Below are positions 38,191 through 47,092 of a stretch of 64,000 bases of DNA, piece by piece. This DNA comes from Roseicyclus marinus (GTDB lineage: Bacteria > Pseudomonadota > Alphaproteobacteria > Rhodobacterales > Rhodobacteraceae). The stretch is from NCBI RefSeq assembly GCF_036322625.1, contig NZ_AP027266.1, positions 1,429,001 through 1,493,000 on the forward strand, given 5' to 3'. Every line of letters begins with the position of its first letter. Position 1 is the first letter of the stretch. Position numbers and translations under genes: made by a program. The notes under the pieces are model-generated. The model saw only the letters and a program-made list of their open reading frames with translations, was not told where the DNA came from and did not search any database.

Positions 38191-39135
38191 ATGCCGCGAC
38201 GCCGTGTGACCGATGAAGCGCGTGCGGTGGCGCGCGAGATTTCCTATGCCTCTTCGGCCGCGTCGCGGGGCGGGCGGGCGCTGATCCGCGTGATGGAGAA
38301 TGCCACGGGCCGCATCAGCCTGATCAAGCGGGCGGAGGGCTATGACGCCGAGGTCGCGCAGGGGCGCGATTTCTGGCAGGTGATCGTCGAGCGTTACGGG
38401 CTGGAATTGCGGGTGGTGGGCGGATCGCTCGACCTGATCCCGCGCGAGGGGCCGCTGGTTTTGATCGCCAATCATCCCTACGGCATTCTGGACGGGTTGA
38501 TGATGGGGCATATCCTGAGCCTTGTGCGGGGGGATTTCCGCATCATGGCCCATCGCATCTTTCGCAAGGCGGAGGATATCAACCGCGTCATCTTGCCGAT
38601 TTCCTTTGACGAGACAAAGGAGGCGATGGCGCTGAACCTTCAGACCCGGAAGGAGGCGCTGTCCTACCTGGCCGATGGGGGCGCGATCGGGATCTTTCCG
38701 GGCGGCACGGTATCGACGGCGGCCCGACCCTTTGGTCGGCCGATGGATCCGGGCTGGCGCAGTTTCACCGCAAAGATGATCGCCAAATCCGAGGCGACGG
38801 TCGTCCCGGTCTTTTTCGACGGGCACAATTCGCGGCTCTTCCAGTTGATGAGCCATCTGCACACGACGCTGCGGATGGGGCTTTTGATCAAGGAATTCCG
38901 GGCAAGGGTGAACAGCCCCGTGGAGGTGGTGATCGGCGAGCCGATCCCGCGCGCGGCGCTCGAGGCGCATGCCAAGGACCCCAAGGCGATGATGGAGTTC
39001 CTGCGCGAAACCACCTATGGCTTGAGCCCGAGACCGCTGGACGGGCGCCAGCGCGGGTTCGAATTCGAGGAACGCCACCGCGACCCCGAGACCCGTCAGG
39101 GCCGGAGGCTTGGTGGATTGAAGGACAGATACTGA
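38191..39135 (+). CDS. PlsC-family lysophospholipid acyltransferase
   Basis: The 314-residue protein has the acyltransferase motifs NHPYGILDG (HX4D) near residue 93, [13 protein letters not shown] near 180 (the EGT-type site appears as GGT) and [14 protein letters not shown] near 208. Its N-terminal 70 residues are basic and non-membrane. This hemolysin-like subgroup often accompanies OlsB-type genes in other bacteria, but olsBA is elsewhere in this window. Acyl acceptor unknown. The stop overlaps murI by one base (TGATG). Confidence 0.85.
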   Translation: MPRRRVTDEARAVAREISYASSAASRGGRALIRVMENATGRISLIKRAEGYDAEVAQGRDFWQVIVERYGLELRVVGGSLDLIPREGPLVLIANHPYGILDGLMMGHILSLVRGDFRIMAHRIFRKAEDINRVILPISFDETKEAMALNLQTRKEALSYLADGGAIGIFPGGTVSTAARPFGRPMDPGWRSFTAKMIAKSEATVVPVFFDGHNSRLFQLMSHLHTTLRMGLLIKEFRARVNSPVEVVIGEPIPRAALEAHAKDPKAMMEFLRETTYGLSPRPLDGRQRGFEFEERHRDPETRQGRRLGGLKDRY

Positions 39136-39953
39136 TGGCAGTGGGCATTTTCGACAGCGGCCTTGGCGGATTGACCGTTCTGGATGCGGTGGCGCGGCGG
39201 CTGCCCGAGGTGCCCCTGGTCTATTTCGGCGACAATGCCCATGCACCCTATGGCGTGCGCGATGCGCAGGACATCTACGAGCTGACCACCAAGGGCGTGC
39301 AGATCCTGTTCGACCAGGGCTGCGACCTGGTGATCCTGGCCTGCAACACGGCTTCGGCCGCGGCGCTGAGGCGGATGCAGGAGGGATGGGTGCCTGCGGA
39401 CAAGCGGGTGCTGGGCGTTTTCGTGCCGCTGATCGAGGCGCTGACCGAGCGCAAATGGGGCGACAATTCCCCGCCGCGCCCGGTGGCGGTGCAGACCGTC
39501 GCGCTGTTCGCCACGCCCGCGACCGTGTCGAGCCGCGCCTTTCAGCGCGAATTGGCATTCCGCGCCATCGGGGTCGATGTCGAGGCGCAGCCCTGCGCGG
39601 GCGTCGTCGATGCGATCGAGATGGGGGACATGATCTTGGCCGATGCGCTGGTGCGGTCGCATGTGGAGGCGCTGCTGCGCCGGATGCCCAAACCGCAGGC
39701 CGCGATCCTTGGCTGCACCCATTATCCGCTGGTCGAAGAGGTGTTCCGCGAGGCGCTGGGACCCGATGTGGCGGTCTATTCGCAACCCGATCTGGTGGCC
39801 GAGGCGCTGGCCGATTACCTTGGGCGGCATCCCGACAAGATCGGGGGCGGGACGCAGTCGAGGTTCCTGACCTCGGGCGACCCGAAATCGGTGTCGAACA
39901 AGGCCACGCAATTCCTGCGCCGCAAGATCGAGTTCGAGGCGGCCGATTATTGA
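39135..39953 (+). CDS. murI: Glutamate racemase
   Basis: MurI makes D-glutamate for peptidoglycan. The 272-residue protein shows [15 protein letters not shown] near residue 4, [12 protein letters not shown] near 32, the first catalytic cysteine in [10 protein letters not shown] near 75 and the second in ILGCTHYPL near 194. The start codon shares a base with the stop of the acyltransferase gene, so both are translated together. Confidence 0.96.
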   Translation: MAVGIFDSGLGGLTVLDAVARRLPEVPLVYFGDNAHAPYGVRDAQDIYELTTKGVQILFDQGCDLVILACNTASAAALRRMQEGWVPADKRVLGVFVPLIEALTERKWGDNSPPRPVAVQTVALFATPATVSSRAFQRELAFRAIGVDVEAQPCAGVVDAIEMGDMILADALVRSHVEALLRRMPKPQAAILGCTHYPLVEEVFREALGPDVAVYSQPDLVAEALADYLGRHPDKIGGGTQSRFLTSGDPKSVSNKATQFLRRKIEFEAADY

Positions 39954-40099
39954 GGTCGCGCCCCTGGGGCGTGCTGCGATTTGGCGCGTCCCTCTCGACT
40001 TGGCGGGGAAATAGGGTCACACCATATCGGAACCGGCGGGGCAGCGTCGGTCATCGGGGTCGTGCCAGCCCGCAGTCGAGCGAGAGGAGAGCGCCAGCC

Positions 40100-40555
40100 A
40101 TGCGTGGCCTGAAGAAACAAAGGCGGATCCAGATCATCATGGCGGCCACGGCCGCCCTTGCGCTGTCGGCGGGGCTGATCGGCTATGCGATGCGCGACGG
40201 GATCAATTTCTTTCGTCCGCCCTCGGAGGTGGTGGCCAACCCGCCGCCCGAAACCGAGGTGTTCCGCATCGGCGGCATGGTGGAGGAAGGCTCGCTCGTG
40301 CGGGATGCGGGCGAGACGATCACCTTTGTCGTGACCGATGGCGGCGCGTCGATCCCCGTGACCTATACCGGCATCCTGCCCGACCTGTTCGGCGAGGGCG
40401 AGGGGATGGTGGGCACCGGGCGGCTGGTCGATGGCACCTTTGTCGCGACCGAGATTCTTGCCCGCCACGACGAGACCTACATGCCCGCCGAAGTGACCGA
40501 GGCGCTGGAGGCCGGGGGCTATCGCGGCGATTACAACAGCCGCCCGGACAGCTGA
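40100..40555 (+). CDS. ccmE: Cytochrome c maturation haem chaperone CcmE
   Basis: CcmE binds haem covalently in the periplasm and passes it to the CcmFH ligase. The ATG at 40100 gives 151 residues: a short basic N-terminus, one membrane anchor (about 10-28, IIMAATAALALSAGLIGYAM) and an OB-fold domain. The haem-attachment histidine is in LARHDETYMP, with the HxxxY pattern complete, near residue 122. The other ccm genes are not beside it; it lies alone between murI and putA. Confidence 0.94.
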   Translation: MRGLKKQRRIQIIMAATAALALSAGLIGYAMRDGINFFRPPSEVVANPPPETEVFRIGGMVEEGSLVRDAGETITFVVTDGGASIPVTYTGILPDLFGEGEGMVGTGRLVDGTFVATEILARHDETYMPAEVTEALEAGGYRGDYNSRPDS

Positions 40556-40559
40556 CAGC

Positions 40560-43500
40560 TTAACCTATCCCGGCCAGAAGCGCGGCATTGCCGCCGGCGG
40601 CTGTCGTGTCGATGCACAGGTGCCGTTCCAGCGTGAGGCGCAGGGCAGGCTCGGCCTCGGCCACGAGCGGGAGGATCGCGCCCTTGCGCGCGGCCAGGGC
40701 CTCTGCATAGGGGCGGGCGGTTGCGGCATCGGCCCACAGGATCACGGCATCGAGCGGTGCGAGATCGATGAGCCATTCGGGCGGCACATGCTCGCCCACG
40801 GCCAGCGCCGTGCAGCCTGCAGCCTCGGCGGCGCGTTTCTGCGCCTCTGCCGCCGCGATCCCCGGACCAAGGCACAGGACACGCCCGCGCGGATGGGTGG
40901 TGAGCCGGTTCGATTCCCCCGTGGGGCCGGGCAGGCTATGGGCCGAAAGCGTGCGATCACGCGGATCGGGCAGGGCTGCCAGCGCGCGGGCGAGCGTGGC
41001 GCGCTCGATGGTCCCCTCGGCAAGACCATGGGCCTTGCCTGCGGGCGCTTGCGTGAAGCGGGGCAGGTAGGCCGGGCCGCCCGCCTTGGGCCCGGTGCCG
41101 GAAAGCCCCTCGCCACCAAAGGGTTGGCTGCCCACGACCGCGCCGATCTGGTTGCGGTTGATATAGGTGTTGCCGACACGGATGGCGGCGGCCACCGTCT
41201 GGACCCTGTCGTCGATCCGGCTGTGCATCCCGAAGGTCAGGCCGAACCCGCGCGCATTCACATCGGCGATCACCTGTTCCAGATCCTCGGCCCTGTAGGT
41301 CGCGATATGCAGGACGGGGCCGAAGATCTCGCGCTCGAGTGCTGCGATGCCGCCGTTGAGCTGCAGGATCGTGGGGGGCACGAAGGTGCCCTGCGACGGC
41401 GCGGCCAGTTCGGCCAGAACGCGCCCCTCGGCCCGGGCCGTTTCGATATGGGCGGCGATGCCCGCCTTGGCCCGTTGATCGATCACCGGGCCGATATCGG
41501 TCGAGATTGCCCAAGGGTCGCCAAGGCGCAATTCCGCCATGGCGCCGGTCAACATCTCGATCAGGGGGGCTGCCACATCCTCCTGCACATAAAGGATGCG
41601 GAGCGCCGAACAGCGTTGGCCCGCCGATTGGAAGGCGGAGGCGATGATGTCGCGCACCGCCTGTTCGGGCAGGGCCGTGCTGTCGACCACCATCGCGTTG
41701 AGCCCGCCGGTTTCCGCGATGAGCGGCGCGGCAGGGTCGAGATGGGCCGCCATGGTGCGGTTGATCGCCTGCGCGGTTTCGGTCGAGCCGGTGAAGCAGA
41801 CCCCCGCGATGCGGGGATCCGAGCTGAGCGCCGCGCCCACATCCGCGCCCCGTCCGGGCAAGAGCTGAAGCGCGTCACGCGGCACGCCCGCCTGATGCAG
41901 AAGCGTGACGGCGAGATGCGCGATGAGCCCCGTCGCCTCGGCCGGTTTGGCGATGACGCCATTGCCCGCGGCAAGGGCGGCCGCGATCTGGCCGGTGAAG
42001 ATCGCCAACGGGAAATTCCACGGGCTGATGCAGGCGAAGGTCCCGCGCGCGGGCGTGGTGAGGCCCTGCGCCTGATCGGCGTAATAGCGCAGGAAATCCA
42101 CCGCCTCGCGCAATTCGCCGATGGCATCGGGCAGGGTCTTGCCCGCCTCCCGCGCCAGAAGGGCGAAGATCTGGCCGAACTCGGCCTCGTAAAGATCGGC
42201 GGCACGGTTGAGCGCTGCGGCACGATCGGCCACGGGCGCGGACCAGGGTCGGGCGCTGGTCAGCGCGGTTTCGATATCGGCAGGGGCGGCAAGGGTCAGG
42301 GTGCCGAGCCTGTCATCCCCCCGGGCGGGGTTGGCCAGGGTCCAGACCTCTCCCCCGGCAATTTCGCCCGCCACGAGCGGTCCCGCCGCCCATGTCGCGC
42401 CGGCATAGGGGGCGCGCGCCGCCTCGATCCGCGCAAGCGTCACGGGATCGGTCAGGTCGAAGCCCCTGGAATTGACGCGGGCGGGCGCGAACAGATCGGG
42501 TGGGGCCGTGACCGCGCGGGCGCGCGCCGTCTCGAGCGCCACGAAAGGATCGCGGGCCACGGTTTCGACGGGCACGGATGCATCCAGCAGCTGGTTCACG
42601 AAACTGGAATTCGCGCCGTTTTCCAGCAAGCGCCGCACCAGATAGGCCAGAAGATCACGATGCTTGCCCACCGGCGCATAGATCCGGCAGCGCGGGCCAT
42701 TGCCCTTGCGCACCAGTTCGTGCAGCGCCTCGCCCATGCCATGGAGGCGCTGGAATTCATAGGCGGTGGGATCGGCCCCCATCTCGAGGATTGCCGCAAC
42801 GGTGTGGGCGTTGTGGGTGGCGAATTGCGGAAAGATCCGGTCGGTCAGCCCCAGAAGCTTTTGCGCAAGGCACAGATAGGCGGCATCGGTCGCGGGTTTG
42901 CGGGTCCAGACGGGGAAATCGCTCAGGCCCGCCACCTGCGCGCGCTTGATCTCGGTGTCCCAATAGGCGCCCTTGACCAGCCGCAGCATGATGCGCCGGT
43001 CGTGTTGACTGGCCAGCGCATGCAACCAGTCGATGACCGCGCCCGCGCGCTTGCCATAGGCCTGGACCACCACGCCGAACCCGTCCCATCCGGCAAGTGC
43101 GGGATCGGCCAGCGCCGCCGCGATCACGTCGAGCGACAGATCGAGGCGGTCTGCCTCCTCCGCATCGATGCTGAGCCCGATGTGGAGCGCGCGCGCCTCG
43201 CGCGCCAGCGCCACGAGGCGCGGCACCAGCTCGGCCATGACGCGGTCGCGCTGGCCCTGTTCGAAGCGCGGGAAAAGCGCCGAGAGCTTGACCGAAATGC
43301 CGGGATTGCGGCGGACATCCTGCGCCGCACAGGCGGGCGCAAGCGCCCGGATCGCCCCGCGATAGGCGTCGAAATAGGCGCTGGCATCGCGGGCCGTCAT
43401 CGCGGCCTCGCCCAGCATGTCATAGGAATAGGCATAACCGCGCCGCTCTTCCACGCTGGCGCGTTTCATCGCCTCGGCCATGCTCTGGCCCAGGACGAAA

Positions 43501-44021
43501 TGCTGGCCCATCTCGCGCATGGCGCGGGCGACGGCGGCGCGGATGACCGGCTCGCCCAGGCGGCGCACGGCCCCTTTCAGAACCCCCGCCATCCCTTCGC
43601 CATCTTGCAGCACACGCCCCGTCAGCATCAACGCCCAGGTCGAGGCATTGACCAGCGAAGAGGCGGAATGTCCCAGATGCGCGCCCCATTCGGAGGGCGC
43701 GATCTTGTCCTCGATCAACGCATCCATCGTGGCGGCATCGGGCACGCGGAGCAGCGCCTCGGCCAGGCACATGAGCGCCACGCCCTCCTTGGTCGAGAGG
43801 CCGTATTCGGCCAGGAACACCTCCATCAGGCCCGGGCTGCGATCCTCGCGCAATTGCCCGACAAGCGCCGCGCCGCGCGCCGTGGCCCTCTGGCGCAGAT
43901 CGGCATCGGGCCCATGGGCCGCGATGAGGGCGGCCAGCGCCTGATCCTCGGGGGCGAGATGGGCGGCGCGGATGGCCGCGCGCAGCGGGGCAAGATCGGG
44001 GGCGGGGCGGTCGAGCGGCAT
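40560..44021 (-). CDS. putA: Bifunctional proline dehydrogenase / P5C dehydrogenase PutA
   Basis: PutA oxidises proline to glutamate in two steps at the inner membrane. The 1153-residue protein starts with an alpha-helical arm and the FAD-dependent ProDH barrel (about 180-450, with RLVKGAYWDTEIK near 335 and the C-terminal FATHNAHT). The aldehyde dehydrogenase follows, with ISPWNFPLAIFTGQIAAALA near 665, FTGSTETAQ near 745, AETGGLNAMVV near 770 and the catalytic cysteine in SAGQRCSALR near 805. It lacks the N-terminal ribbon-helix-helix DNA-binding domain of E. coli PutA, so it is not its own repressor; the divergent Lrp-type gene takes that role. Confidence 0.97.
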   Translation of the reverse strand: MPLDRPAPDLAPLRAAIRAAHLAPEDQALAALIAAHGPDADLRQRATARGAALVGQLREDRSPGLMEVFLAEYGLSTKEGVALMCLAEALLRVPDAATMDALIEDKIAPSEWGAHLGHSASSLVNASTWALMLTGRVLQDGEGMAGVLKGAVRRLGEPVIRAAVARAMREMGQHFVLGQSMAEAMKRASVEERRGYAYSYDMLGEAAMTARDASAYFDAYRGAIRALAPACAAQDVRRNPGISVKLSALFPRFEQGQRDRVMAELVPRLVALAREARALHIGLSIDAEEADRLDLSLDVIAAALADPALAGWDGFGVVVQAYGKRAGAVIDWLHALASQHDRRIMLRLVKGAYWDTEIKRAQVAGLSDFPVWTRKPATDAAYLCLAQKLLGLTDRIFPQFATHNAHTVAAILEMGADPTAYEFQRLHGMGEALHELVRKGNGPRCRIYAPVGKHRDLLAYLVRRLLENGANSSFVNQLLDASVPVETVARDPFVALETARARAVTAPPDLFAPARVNSRGFDLTDPVTLARIEAARAPYAGATWAAGPLVAGEIAGGEVWTLANPARGDDRLGTLTLAAPADIETALTSARPWSAPVADRAAALNRAADLYEAEFGQIFALLAREAGKTLPDAIGELREAVDFLRYYADQAQGLTTPARGTFACISPWNFPLAIFTGQIAAALAAGNGVIAKPAEATGLIAHLAVTLLHQAGVPRDALQLLPGRGADVGAALSSDPRIAGVCFTGSTETAQAINRTMAAHLDPAAPLIAETGGLNAMVVDSTALPEQAVRDIIASAFQSAGQRCSALRILYVQEDVAAPLIEMLTGAMAELRLGDPWAISTDIGPVIDQRAKAGIAAHIETARAEGRVLAELAAPSQGTFVPPTILQLNGGIAALEREIFGPVLHIATYRAEDLEQVIADVNARGFGLTFGMHSRIDDRVQTVAAAIRVGNTYINRNQIGAVVGSQPFGGEGLSGTGPKAGGPAYLPRFTQAPAGKAHGLAEGTIERATLARALAALPDPRDRTLSAHSLPGPTGESNRLTTHPRGRVLCLGPGIAAAEAQKRAAEAAGCTALAVGEHVPPEWLIDLAPLDAVILWADAATARPYAEALAARKGAILPLVAEAEPALRLTLERHLCIDTTAAGGNAALLAGIG

Positions 44022-44060
44022 GGGAGGGATCCTGGGAAAGAGATGATCCAGAATAGCATT

Positions 44061-44074
44061 CCGCCTGCAGGCGG
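44061..44074. promoter_or_regulatory. 14-bp perfect palindrome in the putA leader
   Basis: CCGCCTGCAGGCGG lies between the putA promoter region and the putA start codon, and is followed on the plus strand by TTTT. It could be an operator or a small RNA hairpin in the leader. Confidence 0.45.
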
Positions 44075-44080
44075 TTTTCC

Positions 44081-44109
44081 TTGAAATGACAGATTTTCAA
44101 TCTTATCGT
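44081..44109 (+). promoter_or_regulatory. Probable promoter of the Lrp-type regulator gene
   Basis: TTGAAA at 44081-44086 and TATCGT at 44104-44109 are 17 bases apart on the plus strand, in an AT-rich gap of 118 bases. The start codon lies 31 bases downstream. Confidence 0.45.
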
Positions 44110-44112
44110 CCG

Positions 44113-44118
44113 ATTATA
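44113..44118 (-). promoter_or_regulatory. Consensus -10 box for putA
   Basis: On the minus strand these six bases read TATAAT, a perfect -10. No good -35 stands 16-18 bases further up, which would fit a promoter that needs an activator such as the divergent Lrp-type protein. It overlaps the transcribed region of the regulator gene by a few bases, so the two transcription units may interfere. Confidence 0.45.
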
Positions 44119-44139
44119 CCAAAAATAGCGGGCGAAAGT

Positions 44140-44610
44140 ATGGAAAACCGGATCGACGACAGCCCACTGGACGCCTTCGACCGAAAGCTCTTGGCCGAGG
44201 TGTCGCGCAATGGCCGCCTGCCGGTCACGGAACTGGCCCGCCGCATCGGCCTGTCCAAAAGCCCGACGCAGGCCAGACTCAGGCGGCTTGAGGCGCAGGG
44301 CTATATCCTGGGCTACCGGGCGCTGCTCGATCCGGCGCGGCTGGACCTCGAACATGTGGCCTTCGTCGAGGTGCGACTGACCGATACGCGTGAACCGGCG
44401 CTCTCGGCCTTCAACGCGGCGGTGCGCGATGTGCCCGAGATCGAGCAATGCCACCTGATCGCGGGCCAATTCGATTACCTGATGAAGATCCGCTGCCGCG
44501 ACATGCGTGCCTATCGCGACATCCTGGCCGAGGTCGTGTCGAACCTGCCCCATGTCGCCTCCACCTCGACCCATGTGTCGATGCAGGCTGTCAAGGACGC
44601 GGTGCTTTAA
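44140..44610 (+). CDS. putR: Lrp/AsnC-family regulator, likely PutR
   Basis: The 156-residue protein has an N-terminal helix-turn-helix, LDAFDRKLLAEVSRNGRLPV then RRIGLSKSPTQARLRRLE (residues 9-55), and the C-terminal RAM ligand-binding domain with VREPAL-type segments and QFDYLMKIRCRDMRAYRDIL near 105-130. In related bacteria the divergent Lrp protein next to putA senses proline and activates putA, and that is inferred here from position. I prefer the start MENRIDD at 44140; the frame is open 18 codons upstream across the promoter. Confidence 0.9.
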   Translation: MENRIDDSPLDAFDRKLLAEVSRNGRLPVTELARRIGLSKSPTQARLRRLEAQGYILGYRALLDPARLDLEHVAFVEVRLTDTREPALSAFNAAVRDVPEIEQCHLIAGQFDYLMKIRCRDMRAYRDILAEVVSNLPHVASTSTHVSMQAVKDAVL

Positions 44611-44652
44611 CGGTCAATCAAGGTTAACGCGGCCCGCCCCTTCATCTTGGCC

Positions 44653-44670
44653 AAAAAACTCCGGGGGAGT
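44653..44670 (-). terminator. Terminator cap of repeat element copy B
   Basis: Read on the minus strand, ACTCC-CCC-GGAGT (44670-44658) is followed by five more T (44657-44653). It lies beyond the repeat array after the glk stop, so it would end the aglR-bgl-glk transcript. The conserved tail GGCCAAGATGAAGGGG follows, as in copy A. Confidence 0.75.
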
Positions 44671-44674
44671 CGCC

Positions 44675-44787
44675 TCTGGCGACGGGGGCAGCGCCCCCTA
44701 ACCAAGGAATCGTCGCCTCTGGCGACGGGGGCAGAGCCCCCTAATCAAGGAATCGTCGCCTCTGGCGACGGGGGCAGCGCCCACTCC
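44675..44787 (-). repeat. Array of three 43-bp double-hairpin units (copy B, last partial)
   Basis: Units at 44675-44717, 44718-44760 and 44761-44787 are inverted relatives of the array at 36.3 kb: each has GGGGGC-AGC or AGA-GCCCCC and the CGTCGCC/GGCGACG hairpin across the junction. Read along the minus strand, the order is glk stop, array, terminator, identical to copy A in relation to its gene. Confidence 0.9.
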
Positions 44788-44791
44788 ACCC

Positions 44792-45751
44792 TCACAGCCG
44801 CGCAAGATGGGAGGCGCATCCCGTCAGGGCCGCGTAATCATCCTTGACCACGAAGACCCCGAATTGCTCCATGAAGCCCGAGAACCGCCCCTTGGCGCGC
44901 ATCGCTCCCGCCATGTCGAAGGGGCCGAGCCAGGGCGCAAAGGCGCGGGTGACGCCGCCGACGAGGTAGATGCCGCCAAAGGGCAGGTGGTTGAGCGCCA
45001 GATCGCCCACGACAATCCCCATCACCTGCACGAAGGCGCGGCCGGTTGCGACTGCCTGCGCCTCACCCTTGTCCAGCCTGTCCATGATGGTGGCAGGCTC
45101 GCAGCTCTGCCCGTGCAGGACGCGGTGCAGGTAGCTGATGCCGCGCCCCGACAGCACCTCTTCGACGGAGGCGAAGCCGTGATCCTTGCGCATCGCCTCG
45201 ACCAGCGCCTGCATCGCGCCGCCGCAGGAGGGCAGGCTGACATGGCCCGCCTCGGAGGGGGGCACGAAACGCCCCCCCGCTGTGTCGAAGACGGGGCAGG
45301 CGTTGAACCCCGTGCCCAGCCCCACGACCAGCTTTGCCGCAAGCTCCGAGACGGGGGGCTGCGGCACGATCTCCACCAGGTCGGCGGGGTCGATGTTGCC
45401 GATGGCATGGCCCTGTGCCTGGAGATCGTTCAGGACCGCCACCTTGTCGGCGCTGAGGCTTTGGCCGAGGCTTGCGCGGTCGATGCGCCAGTCGAGATTG
45501 GTGAGCGTCGCCACCCCGTCATGGACGGGGCCTGCCGCCGCCACGCAGACGCCCGTGATCTGGGTGTCGGTCACGCCCTTTTCGTCGAGGTAGCGGGCCA
45601 GCACCTGCGACAGGTCGGCGTGGTCGGCATTGGCGTAGCGCGTGACGGTCGCACGGTCGACCGCGGCCCCGTGCGCCAGCGCGACACGGGTGTTGGTGCC
45701 GCCGATATCGGCAACAAGGCTCAAGCCCGTCTCGCCCGTCAGATCGCCCAT
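44792..45751 (-). CDS. glk: Glucokinase
   Basis: Glk phosphorylates glucose with ATP in the cytoplasm. The 319-residue protein has the phosphate-1 motif LVADIGGTNTRVALA near residue 11, the catalytic aspartate in VLNDLQAQGHAI near 102, GLGTGFNA near 143 and the sugar-binding glutamate in PPSEAGHVSLP near 164. It is the bacterial Glk type (not ROK with zinc motif). It follows the glucosidase gene after 15 bases and would phosphorylate glucose freed by that enzyme and by AglA. Confidence 0.95.
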   Translation of the reverse strand: MGDLTGETGLSLVADIGGTNTRVALAHGAAVDRATVTRYANADHADLSQVLARYLDEKGVTDTQITGVCVAAAGPVHDGVATLTNLDWRIDRASLGQSLSADKVAVLNDLQAQGHAIGNIDPADLVEIVPQPPVSELAAKLVVGLGTGFNACPVFDTAGGRFVPPSEAGHVSLPSCGGAMQALVEAMRKDHGFASVEEVLSGRGISYLHRVLHGQSCEPATIMDRLDKGEAQAVATGRAFVQVMGIVVGDLALNHLPFGGIYLVGGVTRAFAPWLGPFDMAGAMRAKGRFSGFMEQFGVFVVKDDYAALTGCASHLARL

Positions 45752-45766
45752 GCTTTTTCCTGCCCC

Positions 45767-47080
45767 TCAGCCGCGCCACCAGCGCGCGAGCGCGTGATAG
45801 GATGCTTTGGGCGTCCTTGCCAAGCTGTCGAAGTCGACATGGACAAGGCCGAAGCGCTTTTCATAGCCAAGCGACCATTCGTAATTGTCCATGAGTGACC
45901 AGACATAATAGCCCGCAACCGGTGCGTCCTTGGCAATCGCTTCCTGCACGGCCTGCAGATGGGCATCGAGATAGGCGATCCGGGCCGCATCGGGCAGATC
46001 TTGCGTATCTGGATTGGCCATGCCGTTTTCCGTCACATGGATCGGCAAATCGCCCGAATATTCCGCGGCGTTGCGGATCAGGAAATCGCGCAAGCCCTCG
46101 GGGTAGATTTCCCAGCCCATCTGGGTGAGGGGCAGGCGCGTGGGCGCTTCTGCGTAATTGGGCCAGGGGCCATCGGCATGGCGGATGAGCTTTCTTGTAT
46201 AATAATTCACCCCCAGCCAATCGATGGGGGCGCGGATCGTGGCGAAATCGTCCTGCCAGCCCTTGGGCAGATGCGGTTCCAGCCCCTCGAGCACTTCGGC
46301 GGGATAGGCGCCCTTGAAAAGACCGCCGAGGAAGAAGCGGTTGTAGATCGCGTCATAGCGGGTGGCGGCCGCGATATCTTCGGGGGCGTCGCTGGCCGGT
46401 GTCGTCCATTCGAAATTGCAGACCGCGCCCAGGTTCGACATGCCCAAGGCCCGCATCACCTCGATCGCGCGGCCATGGCTGACGAGCACATGGTGCATCG
46501 CCCGCGCCGTCGCGCGGATATCGCGCAGGCCGGGGGCATGGATGCCGTCGAAATGCGACAGCCAGCCCACGCACCACGGCTCGTTGATGGGGGCCGCCGA
46601 CCAGATGCGGTCGCCGATCCGCGACATGATCGTGTGGGTATAATCGGCGAACCAATCGGGCATGTCGGCATTGCGCCAACCGCCCCGGTCGGCCAGGGCC
46701 TGGGGCAATTCCCAGTGGTAGAGGGTGGCGGCAGGCTTGATCCCGCGCGCGAGCATCCCGTCGACGAGCCGGTCGTAGAAATCGAGGCCCTCGGGGTTGG
46801 GCTGGCCCGTGCCCTCGGGCAGCACCCGCGCCCAGCTGGTGGAAAAGCGATAGACATCCGCGCCAAGGTCCCGGATCAGGTCGAGATCTTCCTCCCAGCG
46901 GTGGTAATGGTCGCAGGCGCGCGCGCCATGTTCGGCCCGCACGACATTGCCGGGCGTGGCCGCGAAACTGTCCCAATGCGTGGGGCCCGCGCCGCCAAAG
47001 CCATGCCCCTCGATCTGGTAGGACGAGGTGGCGACCCCGAACAGGAAGCCTTCGGGGAAATCCTTGCGCCGGAACTGCAT
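45767..47080 (-). CDS. GH1 family beta-glucosidase
   Basis: The 437-residue protein is a retaining GH1 glycosidase. The N-terminal signature FPEGFLFGVATSSYQIEG lies near residue 8, the acid/base glutamate is in APINEPWC near 162, and the nucleophile glutamate is in HVTENGM near 345. No signal peptide, so it acts on imported beta-glucosides in the cytoplasm. It lies between glk and aglR on the minus strand, with gaps of 15 and 12 bases, so the three are an operon. A beta-glucosidase inside an alpha-glucoside locus suggests broad glucoside use. Confidence 0.94.
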   Translation of the reverse strand: MQFRRKDFPEGFLFGVATSSYQIEGHGFGGAGPTHWDSFAATPGNVVRAEHGARACDHYHRWEEDLDLIRDLGADVYRFSTSWARVLPEGTGQPNPEGLDFYDRLVDGMLARGIKPAATLYHWELPQALADRGGWRNADMPDWFADYTHTIMSRIGDRIWSAAPINEPWCVGWLSHFDGIHAPGLRDIRATARAMHHVLVSHGRAIEVMRALGMSNLGAVCNFEWTTPASDAPEDIAAATRYDAIYNRFFLGGLFKGAYPAEVLEGLEPHLPKGWQDDFATIRAPIDWLGVNYYTRKLIRHADGPWPNYAEAPTRLPLTQMGWEIYPEGLRDFLIRNAAEYSGDLPIHVTENGMANPDTQDLPDAARIAYLDAHLQAVQEAIAKDAPVAGYYVWSLMDNYEWSLGYEKRFGLVHVDFDSLARTPKASYHALARWWRG

Positions 47081-47092
47081 CTTGGTCCTTTC

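Noticed and set aside
40620-44084. Very long open frame on the plus strand opposite putA
   Set aside because: It mirrors the putA frame; antisense frames of this length are common in high-GC coding sequence and its translation has no family features.
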